A stretch of DNA of 64,000 nt, taken from positions 15,252,501 to 15,316,500 of the forward strand of contig NC_088320.1 of the NCBI RefSeq assembly GCF_910592395.1, given 5' to 3'. Positions 1 through 10,009 of the stretch are shown in pieces; position 1 is the stretch's first letter, and every line of letters begins with the position of its first letter. Source of the DNA: Lineus longissimus. Lineage: Eukaryota; Nemertea; Pilidiophora; Heteronemertea; Lineidae. The notes beneath the pieces were generated by a model, which made no database searches, was not told where the DNA came from, and was given only the letters and a program-made list of their open reading frames with translations. Made by a program: the position numbers and the translations under genes.

Positions 1-253
1 TGCGGTCGTTACCTAACGAAGTGTGTTCGCGTAAGAAGTCATCTCGAGGTGGTTCCACCTTCAGGACAGGTCTGTGGTTGTCGGGGAACGCCATGGAAAA
101 CAACGCCTCCGGATCACAAACAAACTTGTAGACGTATCGTTCGCCGGCCACTTTTTGCATGATGCCCTTCTCGTAATAATAGCGCAGGGATCGGCTCAGT
201 TTGTCGTAATTCATGGCCGGTCGGTTCTTCTGTATTCCCCATCTACGCGCCAC
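1..253 (-). CDS. Etv1/4/5: PEA3-group ETS factor, exon with second half of ETS domain (partial, runs off left edge)
   Basis: Read on the minus strand from 253, this exon starts in phase 0 after a TTGCAG acceptor (254-259) and stays open to base 1, 84 codons plus one base. It encodes the second half of an ETS DNA-binding domain: [20 protein letters not shown], then the recognition helix with [11 protein letters not shown], then [20 protein letters not shown] and MAFPDNHRP. The two arginines of RSLRYYY are the GGA-contacting residues of the family. The run MAFPDN.RP directly after the domain is typical of ETV1/4/5 and separates this protein from other ETS classes. The tail after it ([18 protein letters not shown]) is acidic/proline-containing and still open, so the stop codon lies outside the window. 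The protein is expected to be a nuclear activator downstream of receptor tyrosine kinase/MAPK signalling (family knowledge). The subfamily call is strong; which of ETV1, 4 or 5 is not decidable, and an invertebrate may have a single pro-orthologue. Confidence 0.96.
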   Translation of the reverse strand, partial: MARRWGIQKNRPAMNYDKLSRSLRYYYEKGIMQKVAGERYVYKFVCDPEALFSMAFPDNHRPVLKVEPPRDDFLREHTSLGNDR

Positions 254-288
254 CTGCAATGAAGTATCAATCAATAGAGTGAAGCAAA

Positions 289-410
289 TGAAATGGTCCA
301 GGGACCATGTGCTCACCTCGGATAATGTAATGCGTGTCATTTGCAGTGGATATGGGGAGAACAGTTTCTGGATAGTTTCACCAGTTTTGATTCCATTGAC
401 TAATATTATT
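289..410 (+). repeat. Interspersed repeat copy 1 (pair with 1412-1533)
   Basis: A ~122-bp block beginning ATGAAATGGTCCAGGGACCA, and containing the short palindrome TGGTCCAGGGACCA, matches 1412-1533 at most positions in the same orientation. The distance between copies is about 1.12 kb. Neither copy is coding. Both run into a region ending in CATTGA.TAATAT.ATT. Confidence 0.75.
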
Positions 411-419
411 CTTTTCCGC

Positions 420-830
420 TCAATGGCACAAACGAAAATTACCGGTACCATCTAAGTATATCATTTTGGTTATCAAGTTGACTGAATTCCAAATCAAGGT
501 CAAATCAAAAACCCGGGTGATATGGCATGTAACCTTATTAGATACATCGACCATAAAAATGTCGTCACTATACACACAACCATTATCTTCAAAAAGGCAA
601 AAAACCATTTCCAAGCTGGCCGCGTGGAGGCCAGAAAGTAGGTCATATCGCGAAAAAGAAATATGAGACTGGGCATTTTGCCGAAAGTTACCACCACACC
701 AAGTTTTAGCCATCTAGCCCTAGCGGTGATGAAACGTGCTCCGCTAACAGACGACGACGGACAACGGACGCCACGGTATCGTATAAGATCCCCAGAGGTG
801 AGCTAATAATCTCATTGATGCTAAAGCGAA
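420..830 (+). repeat. Degenerate repeat ending in ACGGACAACGGACGCC-like motif
   Basis: The block contains GGTCAAATCAAAAACCCG and ends near 745-830 with GACGACGGACAACGGACGCC followed by a GTGAGCTAATAA tail. The same internal phrase and the same kind of tail (ACGGACGACGGACG... then TGAGCCAAAA) recur at 7690-7895 and 47500-48000, so it is a dispersed family. No coding capacity is visible. Confidence 0.6.
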
Positions 831-1411
831 ATATCGATATCAATGCTAATTAACCATTTATTCTTCCAAATATCACGAAATGACAACTTGGACATGTTCT
901 CAAAATATCAACATTTTTTGAAAATGTTCTTGATGACATGGGAGACAATGTCAGTCTGAGTACTGAACCAAGATTTGAGGTGAAAACATCAAAGTCTAGT
1001 TGATTGAGAGGAAATACGGTTTTCGTGATATTTTGAAGAAATACTGCCAAACCAGCATTGATATAAAAAAAATCGCTTTAACGTCTATTAGATTATGTAT
1101 TAATATCATCACTATCCCGCATTTTCAGCGTTATATCAAGCACAGTTTGCGGATGCAGACCTCTTTGAAAATACCTTCTACCCAGGTCTTACAGGCTTTT
1201 CAGTCCTATACATTCTTGCCCATAGATGGTCATATGGGCCCTCGATCCAAGGCCCCTTTTTCACTACATTGGCAGTGTTTCATCGGTTCTGACAAGTCTA
1301 GATATCAATCATAAAAATATATCATTTAGTGTCATTTTTGGATGGATTTTCAGGGCAAACAGGATTGACACTAAGATGCGTTGAAAATTTTGGAACGTAG
1401 TGATAGAAACA

Positions 1412-1533
1412 TGAAATGGTCCAGGGACCATGTGATCACCTCGGGTAATGTCATGCATATCATTTTTAGTGGATATGGTGAGAAAAGTTTCTGGCTAGGT
1501 TCACCAGTTTCGATTCCATTGAATAATATCATT
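1412..1533 (+). repeat. Interspersed repeat copy 2 (pair with 289-410)
   Basis: Second copy of the repeat at 289-410: the same TGGTCCAGGGACCA palindrome, the same TCACCAGTTT.GATTCCATTGA.TAATAT run, and several substitutions. Direct orientation. Confidence 0.75.
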
Positions 1534-2703
1534 ATTATAATTTTTCGAAGTGGTCCCAATTGTATAGCTTTACCTTCAAATATTTTCAGCTCAACTTAAA
1601 TTAGTATGAGTTTAACTGAAAACACGGAGTACGTCATCTAGTTGTACTTAATCTCGGTAATATTGGCGAGGTTTCTCCATTAACCAGCGGGAATTAGCTT
1701 GAATATTTTGTTTCCGAAGATTTAAAAACAGCAGATTTTGGAAAAGTAAGTTTAGCAGTCACTACATTGTATATTTTTAGTGCAAAATGATTCCAGTCAA
1801 AGTGTTATGCTAAAATTAGTTTCAGGTGAACGTGAACAATTTAGGATTTACTCAAAATAATATCACTTCAACTTAAAATGATATCAGTCCCACTGAATTA
1901 GGGCAATTGTGACCGCATTGGATGACCATAGCCAAGGGGCAACTACAACGGGAGTAAAAAAACACACCATGGAATGGAGGGAATGGAGACAAGACCACAA
2001 TTGATTTTTTAAGTCTTTTAGCAGTTAAATTGTCAATGTTTGACCGCGTCGCATCAAATACTGCGTTCGGTTGTGAATCTAAAATTTAGGTTATGTTATT
2101 CCGGACAGTCGGGCAAGTAAATGGTGAAAAATAAACTGGTAGTTGACCACGGAAATTTTTTGATAATCGACCTTGATAATCGACAAATTAGACATACTTT
2201 GATATTTCAACTCTTTTCAGCCAACTGGCGGAAAAAACTCAAAACACGCCCCCTATTACCAAATTATCAAAATTCGAAATTAATTTTTTCATCAAATAAT
2301 TTCTTCATATCTGTAGACTTGCCACAGTAAATATTTTTTCAATACCTCTCCAAACATGTACTTGAGAGTTAAAAACATGCACTCGTCTAATTGATAGGCC
2401 TCGACATTAGTGGTCTTGTCTCCCATGGAATGGAGGGAACAGGCTGGTGCAGTTTTACTTTAATCTACGAGATGGCAGCACCGCTGAGACGCTTGAAGGT
2501 TACATGTTTAACGATACTGTTTACAGATGGCACCACCATCTATCATAGAAGCAACTTGGGTGGAACTTTCGATGGCCATGGAACAATAATACTACAATAA
2601 CCAAAAAAAAACACCCAAGGCTGAGCAAAGTTTAAGGCAAACTTGATTCAAAGAGGCTCTTCGACTTCCCCCTGCAAAAATCCCTCCGCCACAAAAAATG
2701 CCT

Positions 2704-2938
2704 TTAAAGGCCTAAGCTGTTCGTTGAATATTTGAAATTTGTAATTGAATTTGAAAATATGGACTTGTGTAAATATGTACTGAACATGAATTCAACAATA
2801 TCTTTGTGTAGAAAGGTAAGTATGAGAATATATTATTAGAGAAGACGAGGTTCCTATGCATAACAACTGCACAACAGCCTTGTATGACTGCTTTTCTACT
2901 TTTCCTGGACCACAAGTAAAGGTGTACTCCTAATGAGT
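2704..2938 (-). mobile_element. TTAA-type 240-bp inverted-repeat element (reverse copy)
   Basis: It starts at a TTTAAAGGCCTA end, contains the family's long AT-rich arm (TTTGAAATTTGTAATTGAAT) and ends near the GGACCACAAGTAAAGGTG block, which is the reverse of the TACTGGTGGTCCAGG arm seen in copies at 12236, 40734 and 63427. The far end is eroded. Confidence 0.7.
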
Positions 2939-3009
2939 TAGTCATTTGACAACCTCTGCGAGGGTTGCCCACCAAGAGTCAAGGCAAACATCCCAGGTCA
3001 AAAGTCGAG

Positions 3010-3520
3010 ATAGCACATGTATAAATGAATATAAGAATTTCTATAGCGCCTGAATTAAAAGAAAAACTTAAATTCTCAGGCGCTTTACAAAGCAAAACAC
3101 TCCCTGAAAAGGTGTTGTTTCAGGAGAGTTTTGAAAATGTCTATGGAACCAGCAAGCCTGATGTTGGAAGGTAGCTGGTTCCATAGAACCGGTGATGACT
3201 TGTAAAAAGAACGGTCACCAAAGGTTTTGCACTTAGTGCGAGGGACCACCAAAGTTGGAGCAATAACAGAGCGGAGATGGTAGGTGGAATGGTGCCTCAG
3301 TCTGACCATATCACACAGATACGCAGGTGCGACTCCATGTGTTGCCTTATATGTAAATAAAAGCACTTTGAAAACAATCCTGTATTTAACAGGAAGCCAA
3401 TGGAGTCGCATGAGAACCGGTGTGATACGATCAAACCGCGGCACCAGACACACAACGCGAGCTGCAGCATTAAGTGCAAGCTGCAGTCTGGAGAGTTGAT
3501 GTGTAGATGTAGGATGGTGA
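3010..3520 (-). mobile_element. 5'-truncated LINE, reverse-transcriptase C-terminus (CR1/L2-like)
   Basis: The minus strand encodes an uninterrupted ~130-residue C-terminal end of a non-LTR retrotransposon polyprotein: LALNAAARVVCLVPRFDRIT, then TPVLMRLHWLPVKYRIVFK, KATHGVAPAYL, and LVVPRTKCKTFGDRSFYKSS followed by PVLWNQLPSNIR. The strings HWLPV.YRI.FK, LVVPR and LWN.LP..IR are hallmarks of the CR1/L2 group (family knowledge). After the stop near 3085 comes a short 3' UTR with the GCGCCTGA...TCAGGCGCTATAGAAAT hairpin typical of these tails. The endonuclease and catalytic RT regions are missing, so the copy is dead, but its remaining frame is clean, suggesting a fairly recent insertion. It sits in the same orientation as the ETS gene. 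Confidence 0.9.
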
Positions 3521-3734
3521 GAATAGAAGAATCATAAAAATACATTGTAATAATGCAATGTCATAATTAACTCTAGTAAATGTAATGCCACCCGTTTGAA
3601 TGACCAACCCAACGTTTACTTTTAAAGCAGGATTCCTATAAAAGTGATGTGCGCATAAGTGAGTTTAATCGCAGCCATTCCGTCCTGCATCATGTGATAT
3701 TTCACACAAACGATAAATATTGCATATTACTGCG

Positions 3735-3754
3735 ATAGATTTTTAAAAATCTAT
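3735..3754. repeat. Perfect 20-bp palindrome just inside intron donor
   Basis: ATAGATTTTTAAAAATCTAT equals its own reverse complement. In the transcript it begins about 30 nt downstream of the donor at 3783. It may be a fortuitous AT-rich palindrome or part of an old repeat; TGCGATA flanks appear on both sides. Confidence 0.6.
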
Positions 3755-3783
3755 TTATGCTGCGATAAAAATTATCTTCTTAC

Positions 3784-3983
3784 CTCCTCTGGCTCGATGA
3801 GTTTGAACTCTAAGCCGCGTCCAGTCCAAGCAATGAATGATGAATTCGATGGATCGTCGAGCAGGGCCACTAGGAACTGCCAGAGCTGTAGTGAGCCTCG
3901 CCGCTGATACGATGGGTGGGGACCTTCACGGTACTGTCGCTCGATGTAATTATCACGATAGGGTTCATTTTTTATATCAGCGG
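3784..3983 (-). CDS. Etv1/4/5: PEA3-group ETS factor, exon with first half of ETS domain
   Basis: On the minus strand the exon runs from 3983 (after GTTCCAG) to 3784 (before GTAAGA), 200 bp: two bases of a split codon and 66 codons. It opens with [11 protein letters not shown], where IKNE matches the psi-K-x-E sumoylation consensus. It then gives [20 protein letters not shown] and [20 protein letters not shown], ending [30 protein letters not shown]...FIAW is the first helix and strand region of the ETS domain and is nearly identical to vertebrate ETV1/4/5. The entry phase (1) matches the exit phase of 48531 and the exit phase (0) matches 253, so the whole domain is encoded across a 3.5-kb intron. 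It is preceded in the transcript by an exceptionally long 44.5-kb intron. Confidence 0.96.
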
Positions 3984-4074
3984 CTGGAACGAGAAAGCAG
4001 AGTGCTGCATGATTAATAGAGCGACATGACTCAGTAGCTTACACGTATGCTAGCTTCACCTGAGAATTGAAGAC

Positions 4075-4307
4075 GTAAGTATTGACTAAAGGTACCACAA
4101 TTTTGGCTAGAACTTGAAATCCTATAAAGATATTACAACTCAAAACTAGGTGATGCCCATTTTAAACCTGGGAGTCTGTCACTCGAAAACCAGGAACAGA
4201 TCTACTCCCACCCTTGAAATAGGCATTTATTTCGTTTTGGAAGAGTTCTGATTCCTTTAGGATTTCAAGTTCTAGCAAGAATGTTGGTGCCTGTGGTCAA
4301 CCCTTAA
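4075..4307. mobile_element. Palindromic TTAA-associated element, copy 1
   Basis: Long inverted repeat. The left arm (GGTACCACAATTTTGGCTAG, AACTTGAAATCCT) is repeated inverted on the right as AGGATTTCAAGTTCTAGCAAGAATGTTGGTGCC. Related copies lie at 40530-40737 and 61070-61291. The right end runs into TTAA at 4304, where the next element starts. Confidence 0.75.
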
Positions 4308-4601
4308 AGGGACAACTTGGGCGTGTGATTTACCTGACCAGGAGGATAGTGTGCCAACTTGACACTATGCGCCGCCACTGGTAGCATTACACTGATGCCG
4401 TTCTCTGATAACGATTTTCACAAGTGTTGGAAGGCTGTTTTGGGCATGGCTTGTAAATTTCAGGCAGGCCAAATGTTACACCCCGTTCTAGGGCATTATT
4501 GCAGATCAAAGAGTTTTCATTAATCCTGTTTAGAGAAGTTGCGGTCCTGCTGGAAGATGTTTTTTGCTTAAAAAAAACATCTGCCCAATTTGTCCCTTTA
4601 A
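4304..4601 (+). mobile_element. TTAA-flanked element with AGGGACAA termini, copy 1
   Basis: TTAA|AGGGACAACTTGGGC on the left is mirrored by GCCCAATTTGTCCCT|TTAA on the right. The interior contains TGGGCATGGCTTGTAAATTT, which supplies the empty site for the insertion in the copy at 25512-26189. A TTAA target duplication would suit piggyBac-like transposition (inference). No ORF. Confidence 0.8.
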
Positions 4602-4645
4602 GAAAGGGGAGATATGCACATGGTGGTTCAATGCCGTTCTGAGGA

Positions 4646-4815
4646 CCGGTGTGACAGCGGATATAGTCCCCCTGGAGTCATAGTCCGGTAGCATTGTATT
4701 TGATCAATTAAGCAGCATGATCTTTTGTACCGCTAACCCTAACCAAAACATTTAGCAATGCGGGCTATTGTTACACGGACTATCAGCCCTAGGACTACTA
4801 TCCCTTGCACACCGG
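4646..4815 (+). mobile_element. 170-bp element with CCGGTGTG termini, copy 1
   Basis: It begins CCGGTGTGACAGCGGATATA and ends TATCCCTTGCACACCGG. It shares nearly every base with copies at 22001, 31703, 32450 and (reversed) 46802. The ends are short inverted repeats (CCGGTGTG/CACACCGG). The interior includes CTAACCCTAACC, two telomere-like hexamers. No coding capacity. Confidence 0.9.
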
Positions 4816-5562
4816 GAAGCTTTTGGCACCATATTATCCAAGATAGGCCAGGTCTGATTTGGTCTGTCAATCATGTCCCCTGGCAAAGGAAGAGCAGATC
4901 TCAACTTGCATCTTTTTCCACAAAGTTCCACTGGTATTTTTACCCTCACAGTTTTAAAACTTCAATCGACTGTTTTGAACAAAACGCTTCAGGTATCTGA
5001 CGACAATGACCCATCAAGTGTGACCACTTTGTTGAGTAAACAATCACATCACAACACAAGCTCACACTGAGTGGTTGAACGACTTCTGCCAGCTCTTAGG
5101 AGAAAATGGTCCCATCAGCTCTTGAGATCCTGAGAGCTGTTTGAGAACAATATAGTTCAAGTGTAATGGAGACACAATGGTGGTTAAACAACTCATCCTT
5201 TTATGTGTTAAATGACTGTGTTGACAATACAGTTCATCAGTCAATCTTGAAACGGCACAATTTTTGCGGTCGTTTAGCAGATTTTGCAAAAAAGTTTGAT
5301 TTGCGAAAATAAAACTTTTGAAAACAAGTTTTGATTGGAAAAACCGGAAGAAATTTGCAATCCACCAAAATAAAGTTGGAACCACATTAATGTCAAGGAA
5401 AACTGAGGGGAACACAGTAGGAGTCGAAATGACAAGCCGCTTCATCTCCGCCACAGGACTGAAGTTATAGTTTAGACAGTTTGATTAAATGGGTTTATCA
5501 AAATGAGTAGTACCGAACCACTCAGTCAAGACATGGGGCCCTCACCTAGCAAAAACTTTGCC
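4816..5562. other. No recognisable feature
   Basis: Unique-looking intronic sequence. The longest open frames (up to about 130 codons on the minus strand, 5454-5062) show no family motif or codon bias that I recognise. Confidence 0.5.
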
Positions 5563-7121
5563 TTAAAAGGAAACCTATAGCGAAACGCTTATAAAAACTT
5601 GGAGTTTTGAACGGCCCGGTTAAAACCTAAGGCGGGAATAAGCTTCCATTGATAAAAGTTAGCAGTTTCGAGTCCCCTCAGGTAATTGATTATGCAGCAA
5701 ATGAGCTGCATAACAAGTAATCACCAATTTAGTTATTTTTTACCACGTTCAGCTAGTCTAAATAAAGACTTGTGCCACAACTGCATCTCTTTAACATGTT
5801 TAATGGTGTTTGTTGGGCTTATCTCGAAGCAGACATTAGAAAAGCGTCACATGACAATAACTGCATTTATATGGATCAATTAACAAGCTGGAAATAGTCA
5901 ACTTAATTAGTAAGTTGAATGGAGTGCCTCGAGTACCTGGCTGTACCTTAAAGAGGTCTTGCCACGATGCAGGCAAAAGAACAATTGGAATGCTACGTAA
6001 AAGATACTCTGGAAAGTTTCACGTCAGCGTTATTGTATTTAGATTGTTCCATAAAATCAAATATGCATATAGAGTGACTGAACCACTCCCTTGATTACAT
6101 TACAGAGAATGGCCCGGAACTGGCCAGTGGTTGTTACGTTACACACTGGCCACCTGGCGAGAGCGTAGGGACAACGTATATAACAGAAGTTGGTCGCTGA
6201 TTTTCAAATATGGAATATCTTATTGAATTGAATCTGCTAGTTCACGCTAACAATCAAATTTGTGTAATTTATGACTGAAACAGACAACTCATATGAAAAA
6301 CCAACTGTTAGAAAAATGTTTGCGTCGTTCAAACACTAACACCTAACTAAACAACTAGCCGAAGATCTTGTTTTTCCAAGACTCGGGTCAAGGATTACAA
6401 AAATAAAATCGTTTAGAATTAAGCCCCCGGCAGCGGCCGCCTCAGCCCCACCGCGCGGGGCCTAATGGTATTAGGCTAGTATGTATAAAATACCATTTTA
6501 ATCGGCCCACACCATACTGGAGATAACCGAAAGCTTCCAAAATGGTTGGTTACACGCAGTCTCCGGAAAGTCATGAAGCTTGAAGCTGCTTGGAGAATGA
6601 TTGTCAGTCTCCACCCGCCTTCCCCCTCGACCAATCAAATAAGACCCACTGCAGTGCCCTCAAGTGGCAAAGGAAAGCACTACATGCTGGCTGAGTAAAA
6701 TTAGTTTATATAAAATATAAAAACGATTTTTCAGAAGAATGGGGCAAGTTCTAAGTCCTATATAGCGACATCATTTATTGGAGTTAAGAACTTATCATAG
6801 TTTCATATTTTGGAAATGTACTCCTCTTCAAAACCATTGCCATCTGTTACAAATGCCACGCTTGAATGGCTTAGGATTTTTAAATAAAGCATGTTTTTTA
6901 ATTTTTATATCCAAATTAGTGGTCTTTATATCCGCTTCATAATATACATCTTGATAGTGAGGCTATTCATGGGATAGAAGTATAGTGGAATACTGTTCCA
7001 CAGTCTAGTGTTTTGGAAACTGCTCACATTTATAAATGACAACTTATTCCCGCCTTAACGTTTTACCGGGCCGTTCAAAACTACCCACTTTTACGAGGGT
7101 TTCGCTACAGGTTTCCTTTAA
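5563..7121. mobile_element. 1.56-kb TTAA-flanked element with ~80-bp inverted ends, no transposase
   Basis: Left end TTAA-AAGGAAACCTATAGCG and, on the opposite strand, right end TTAA-AGGAAACCTGTAGCG. The arms continue with TTTTGAACGGCCCGGT and AAGGCGGGAATAAG on both sides. The interior has only short ORFs, one ordinary AT-rich stretch and a GC-rich patch (GGCAGCGGCCGCCTC near 6430). This suggests a decayed or non-autonomous element mobilised by a TTAA-specific transposase. Confidence 0.7.
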
Positions 7122-7689
7122 GATAACTTCGTATTCAATGTTTTCAAACTTCTCGTCAACTGGCTCGTTGCTGCAAGCATCCTGGTCTAGAGATAAAATA
7201 CTCTGAAAACAAGCAAGAACACTTAATTTACTTTTTACAACAAAAGTATTTTTTAAAGATTTGCTTTTAACATGTTTAAGGATTGAGGTTAAGAGCCAGT
7301 TTTTCTAAGAATCAGGCAGTGTGTGATTCACCGTGATAGTCTCAAATATGGTCCAAACTTTTTTTAGGGGTTAGCTATAATGATCACCCTAAGAACATTT
7401 GAAAGTATAAGAAAAGCCTTCATTCATTCTTGCTAAAGGATTGAGGTAAAAGCATCGAGGCTGCAGGTCTGCGAGCATGGCTGTCGCGTGACTGATATTT
7501 CGGCCGACCTGAGGAGCACTGTCCACAATTGCTTCTTTTCGCAATCCTATTGTCGCGTTATCACGTTGGAAGAATATAATGTCGAACTCGGCTTTGCGTT
7601 GACTTGTCTTGTCCGTTTATTACTCGTTAAAACGACGTTTATTGACCGAATTACAACAATGATTATTAATATTTTCCAATCGTGCGGCG
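7122..7689. other. No recognisable feature
   Basis: Intronic sequence without a repeat family or gene signature that I can name. The ORF at 7488-7841 runs into a dispersed repeat and is not convincing as a gene. Confidence 0.45.
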
Positions 7690-7895
7690 CCAACTGCACC
7701 AACTCCACCTGGGGCGGACCCATCTTAAGGGTCGCCGAAGACACGAAGACAGGATGTGACCATGTGAACACGACACCTATGCAAGGTTTGAGTTCATTAC
7801 ATGTAGCTTTAGCAGTAACGAAACGTGCCACCCATTTCTAACGCCAACGGACGACGGACGCTGAAGTGTGGCAAATGTTCATACGTGAGCCAAAA
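7690..7895 (+). repeat. Dispersed repeat with ACGGACGACGGACG tail, copy 2
   Basis: It includes TAGCTTTAGCAGTAACGAAACGTGCCACC-type sequence and ends with CAACGGACGACGGACGCTG and TGAGCCAAAAAGG. This matches the tails at 745-830 and 47880-48000. Confidence 0.6.
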
Positions 7896-7905
7896 AGGAT
7901 TAAAA

Positions 7906-8039
7906 ACATTTGTATAAAAATACTTTACGCGAAACATAGAGAGATAAGCGCGTCACTGGTGGGGCATTGGCGTGTAACTCGTGCGTACGTTGTCTTCACT
8001 GACCCGAAGCAGGGTGGATGTCAATTGTGATATGGACTG
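7906..8039 (+). mobile_element. ACAGTCC-family element, right half
   Basis: The right terminus is GGATGTCAATTGTGATATGGACTG, the complement of the family's left end. The CG-rich core (GCGCGTCACTGG, GTGCGTACGTTG) resembles the copy at 59066-59268, including a CGCGAAACATAGAGA phrase. The left terminus is not recognisable. Confidence 0.75.
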
Positions 8040-8393
8040 GAAATAACTAATATCAATATTCTCATACTGTCTTAAGGCTGTTCCTGCACACCTTCCACAG
8101 GTTCCACTAAACCGCCATGGCCCAATAAAACATGATCAGCCCTGTCATGCGTGGTTGAGAAACCAACAACCAGTGCATTCTATCCTTATTATAAGGGCAA
8201 CATGAATGAGATGAATATTTTCAATTTGGAGATCACGTATATTCTGGTTAGGTATGCCCCCATTGATTATAACGAATCAGTGTTCCTATAATACATAACA
8301 CAAGGATATTTCTTTATTTTGTTATGTCGTTTGAGTTATGATTTTCTCCTCTGTTTCCATAAGCAATATGGTAAATTGGTACAATTACAACCT

Positions 8394-8612
8394 CTACAGT
8401 CTGGAGAACAAGTGACAGTATAGAGTTACCAGAAGACGCTCACTTGAACTCGACCTCTCGGAGAACCAAGCAGTGGCTCGGCCAGGAGTCGAAACCACGA
8501 CTTCCTGATCACGAAGCCGACTCTCTTCCACTGCACTACTGCTGCCCTTTTGCCTAAATATCCTGTTTGGGGTACATGATCCCCGCACCGCTTTCTTTCG
8601 CAAATGTCTCAC
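8394..8612 (-). mobile_element. tRNA-derived SINE candidate (minus strand)
   Basis: On the minus strand a tRNA-like head carries a box A-like TAGTGCAGTGG (8538-8528) and a box B-like GTTTCGACTCC (8495-8485) at tRNA-like spacing, followed by a non-tRNA body. The acceptor stem is not closed, so this is not a functional tRNA gene. Only one copy is in the window, so the SINE status is an inference from the pol III boxes. Confidence 0.55.
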
Positions 8613-9660
8613 TTATTTGTAGTCCAATCGACTTGAAACTAAATGCAAACAAAAGAGAAATTCTTCACAAGTAAGGTGTTTCTTTGTGCGCGTAGTGTAT
8701 CCATACAGTTTGAAAGAGAGCATAGAGAATTCAACAAGCATGCACTCCAATCCCATGATGCTGAGCATGAGACATGCAATCTGACAGCCGAATGAACCCA
8801 AAGAAATCACCGTCTGCAAGGTGATCGCATCAGGGAAGAGCCAGCATTAATTCCTGGCACTCAATTAAAGTGAAAGCTTTCTTAATAATGGTCTTTTCTT
8901 GGTCGCCGCTAATGCGTAAAATGTGGTGACCGTCCAGATACAGCTCGAGACGCTCATCTAATGAAGACTGCTGCATGATGGGAAGGGTACGGAATCAGAT
9001 ACGTTCACTGGAGTGACGAGGTGACATCACTTCTGGAGGATGCAATGATGGACTTGTTAATCTTCATCAATCTCCAAAGCATAAGTGATATTCAAGCATA
9101 TTCTCTCCGCCAATGTTAGCATCCATGTATTAATAGTCACTGTAGATAAATACATTGCAGACTAAAAGTGATTACCAGAAGGCAAAGGTCCAATTATGAT
9201 GGTAAAGGTCCAATATTGGACCACGATGCTTTCTTTGAAGATGGTAATGATTTTCGTACACACTTTGGGGGGGGGGGGGGATTACAAAGACATGTCGTTT
9301 AGAATAAAACAGATTTAACCAAAATGTTTTAATATATCATTTTAATCATGGCACAGACTTCTCAAGTACTTGATCTCGTAAGAGGCGAATGGTACTGAAA
9401 TGGCTCAGTTCAGGCCATTCAAAGGCAATGGTTGCCAGTTCAAGCAGAGGTGTAATGACCTCATCACAGAATAGAGTTCCGGTCCTGCGCAAGGAGGATG
9501 AATTGATATGTCAAAGACAGTGGAGAAAAATAGGTGCAAAGGGCAGAGTATCTTAAGAATATCAAACTGTTGTCGAGTTTGAGCTTAATTTTGATCATGT
9601 TTTGAAGGCAAACGGATGCAGGTAAAGATACTGAACAGATTCCTGGTACATTTTCCACAG
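8613..9660. other. No gene; short poly-G tract
   Basis: Nothing recognisable apart from a run of about 14 G near 9265-9280. Confidence 0.5.
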
Positions 9661-9662
9661 CA

Positions 9663-10009
9663 ATCCCTACTAAAAAAACCCTTGGCTAAGGTACTGTAAG
9701 GTATTTGTAGGGTATTCTAAGGTAAATGAGGGGGTAATTTGGACCCATTGGACTTGGCCAAATTACCCACTGATTTACCCTACAGTACCCTACACATACC
9801 TAAGGTAAATGAGGGGGTAATTTGGCCCCATTGGACTTGACCGAATTGCCCCCTGATTAACCCCTACAGTAACCTACAAATACCTAAGGTAAATGAGGGG
9901 ATAATTTGGTCCCATTGGACTTCCCCAGATTACCCCCTGATTTACCCTACAGTACCCTACAAATACCTTAAAGTACCTTAGCCAAGGGTAAATTTTTGTT
10001 AGTAGGGAC
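9663..10009. mobile_element. Inverted-repeat element enclosing three ~85-bp tandem units
   Basis: The left end (TCCCTACTAAAAAAACCCTT, then GGCTAAGGTACTGTAAGGTA) is mirrored at the right by TACCTTAAAGTACCTTAGCC and AAGGGTAAATTTTTGTTAGTAGGGA. Between the arms, AGGTAAATGAGGGGGTAATTTGG...CCCATTGGACTT...TTACCCTACAGTACCCTAC is repeated about three times, and each unit is itself partly palindromic. No coding potential. Confidence 0.75.

Larger units (their letters stand above)
254..3783 (-). other. Intron inside the ETS domain (3.5 kb, phase 0)
   Basis: The donor GTAAGA follows GAG at 3784 and the acceptor TTGCAG precedes GTG at 253, giving a phase-0 join between IEPEE and VARRWG. The intron holds two direct copies of one repeat (289-410, 1412-1533), a degenerate repeat at 420-830, one TTAA-type element and a LINE tail, each listed separately. 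From 840 to 1400 and from 1550 to 2700 I see no gene or family I recognise. The one exception is an inverted pair (GAGACAAGACCAC at 1991-2003 and its complement at 2410-2422), next to a repeated CCATGGAATGGAGGG, which may mark the ends of a ~450-bp old element. Confidence 0.9.

Noticed and set aside
4700-4760. Telomere-like CTAACCCTAACC as an interstitial telomere
   Set aside because: Only two hexamers, and they are a fixed part of the 170-bp element in all copies.
7488-7841. 117-codon ORF with hydrophobic stretch
   Set aside because: The 3' half is a dispersed repeat (ACGGACGACGG tail family), and the opposite strand is open over nearly the same interval.
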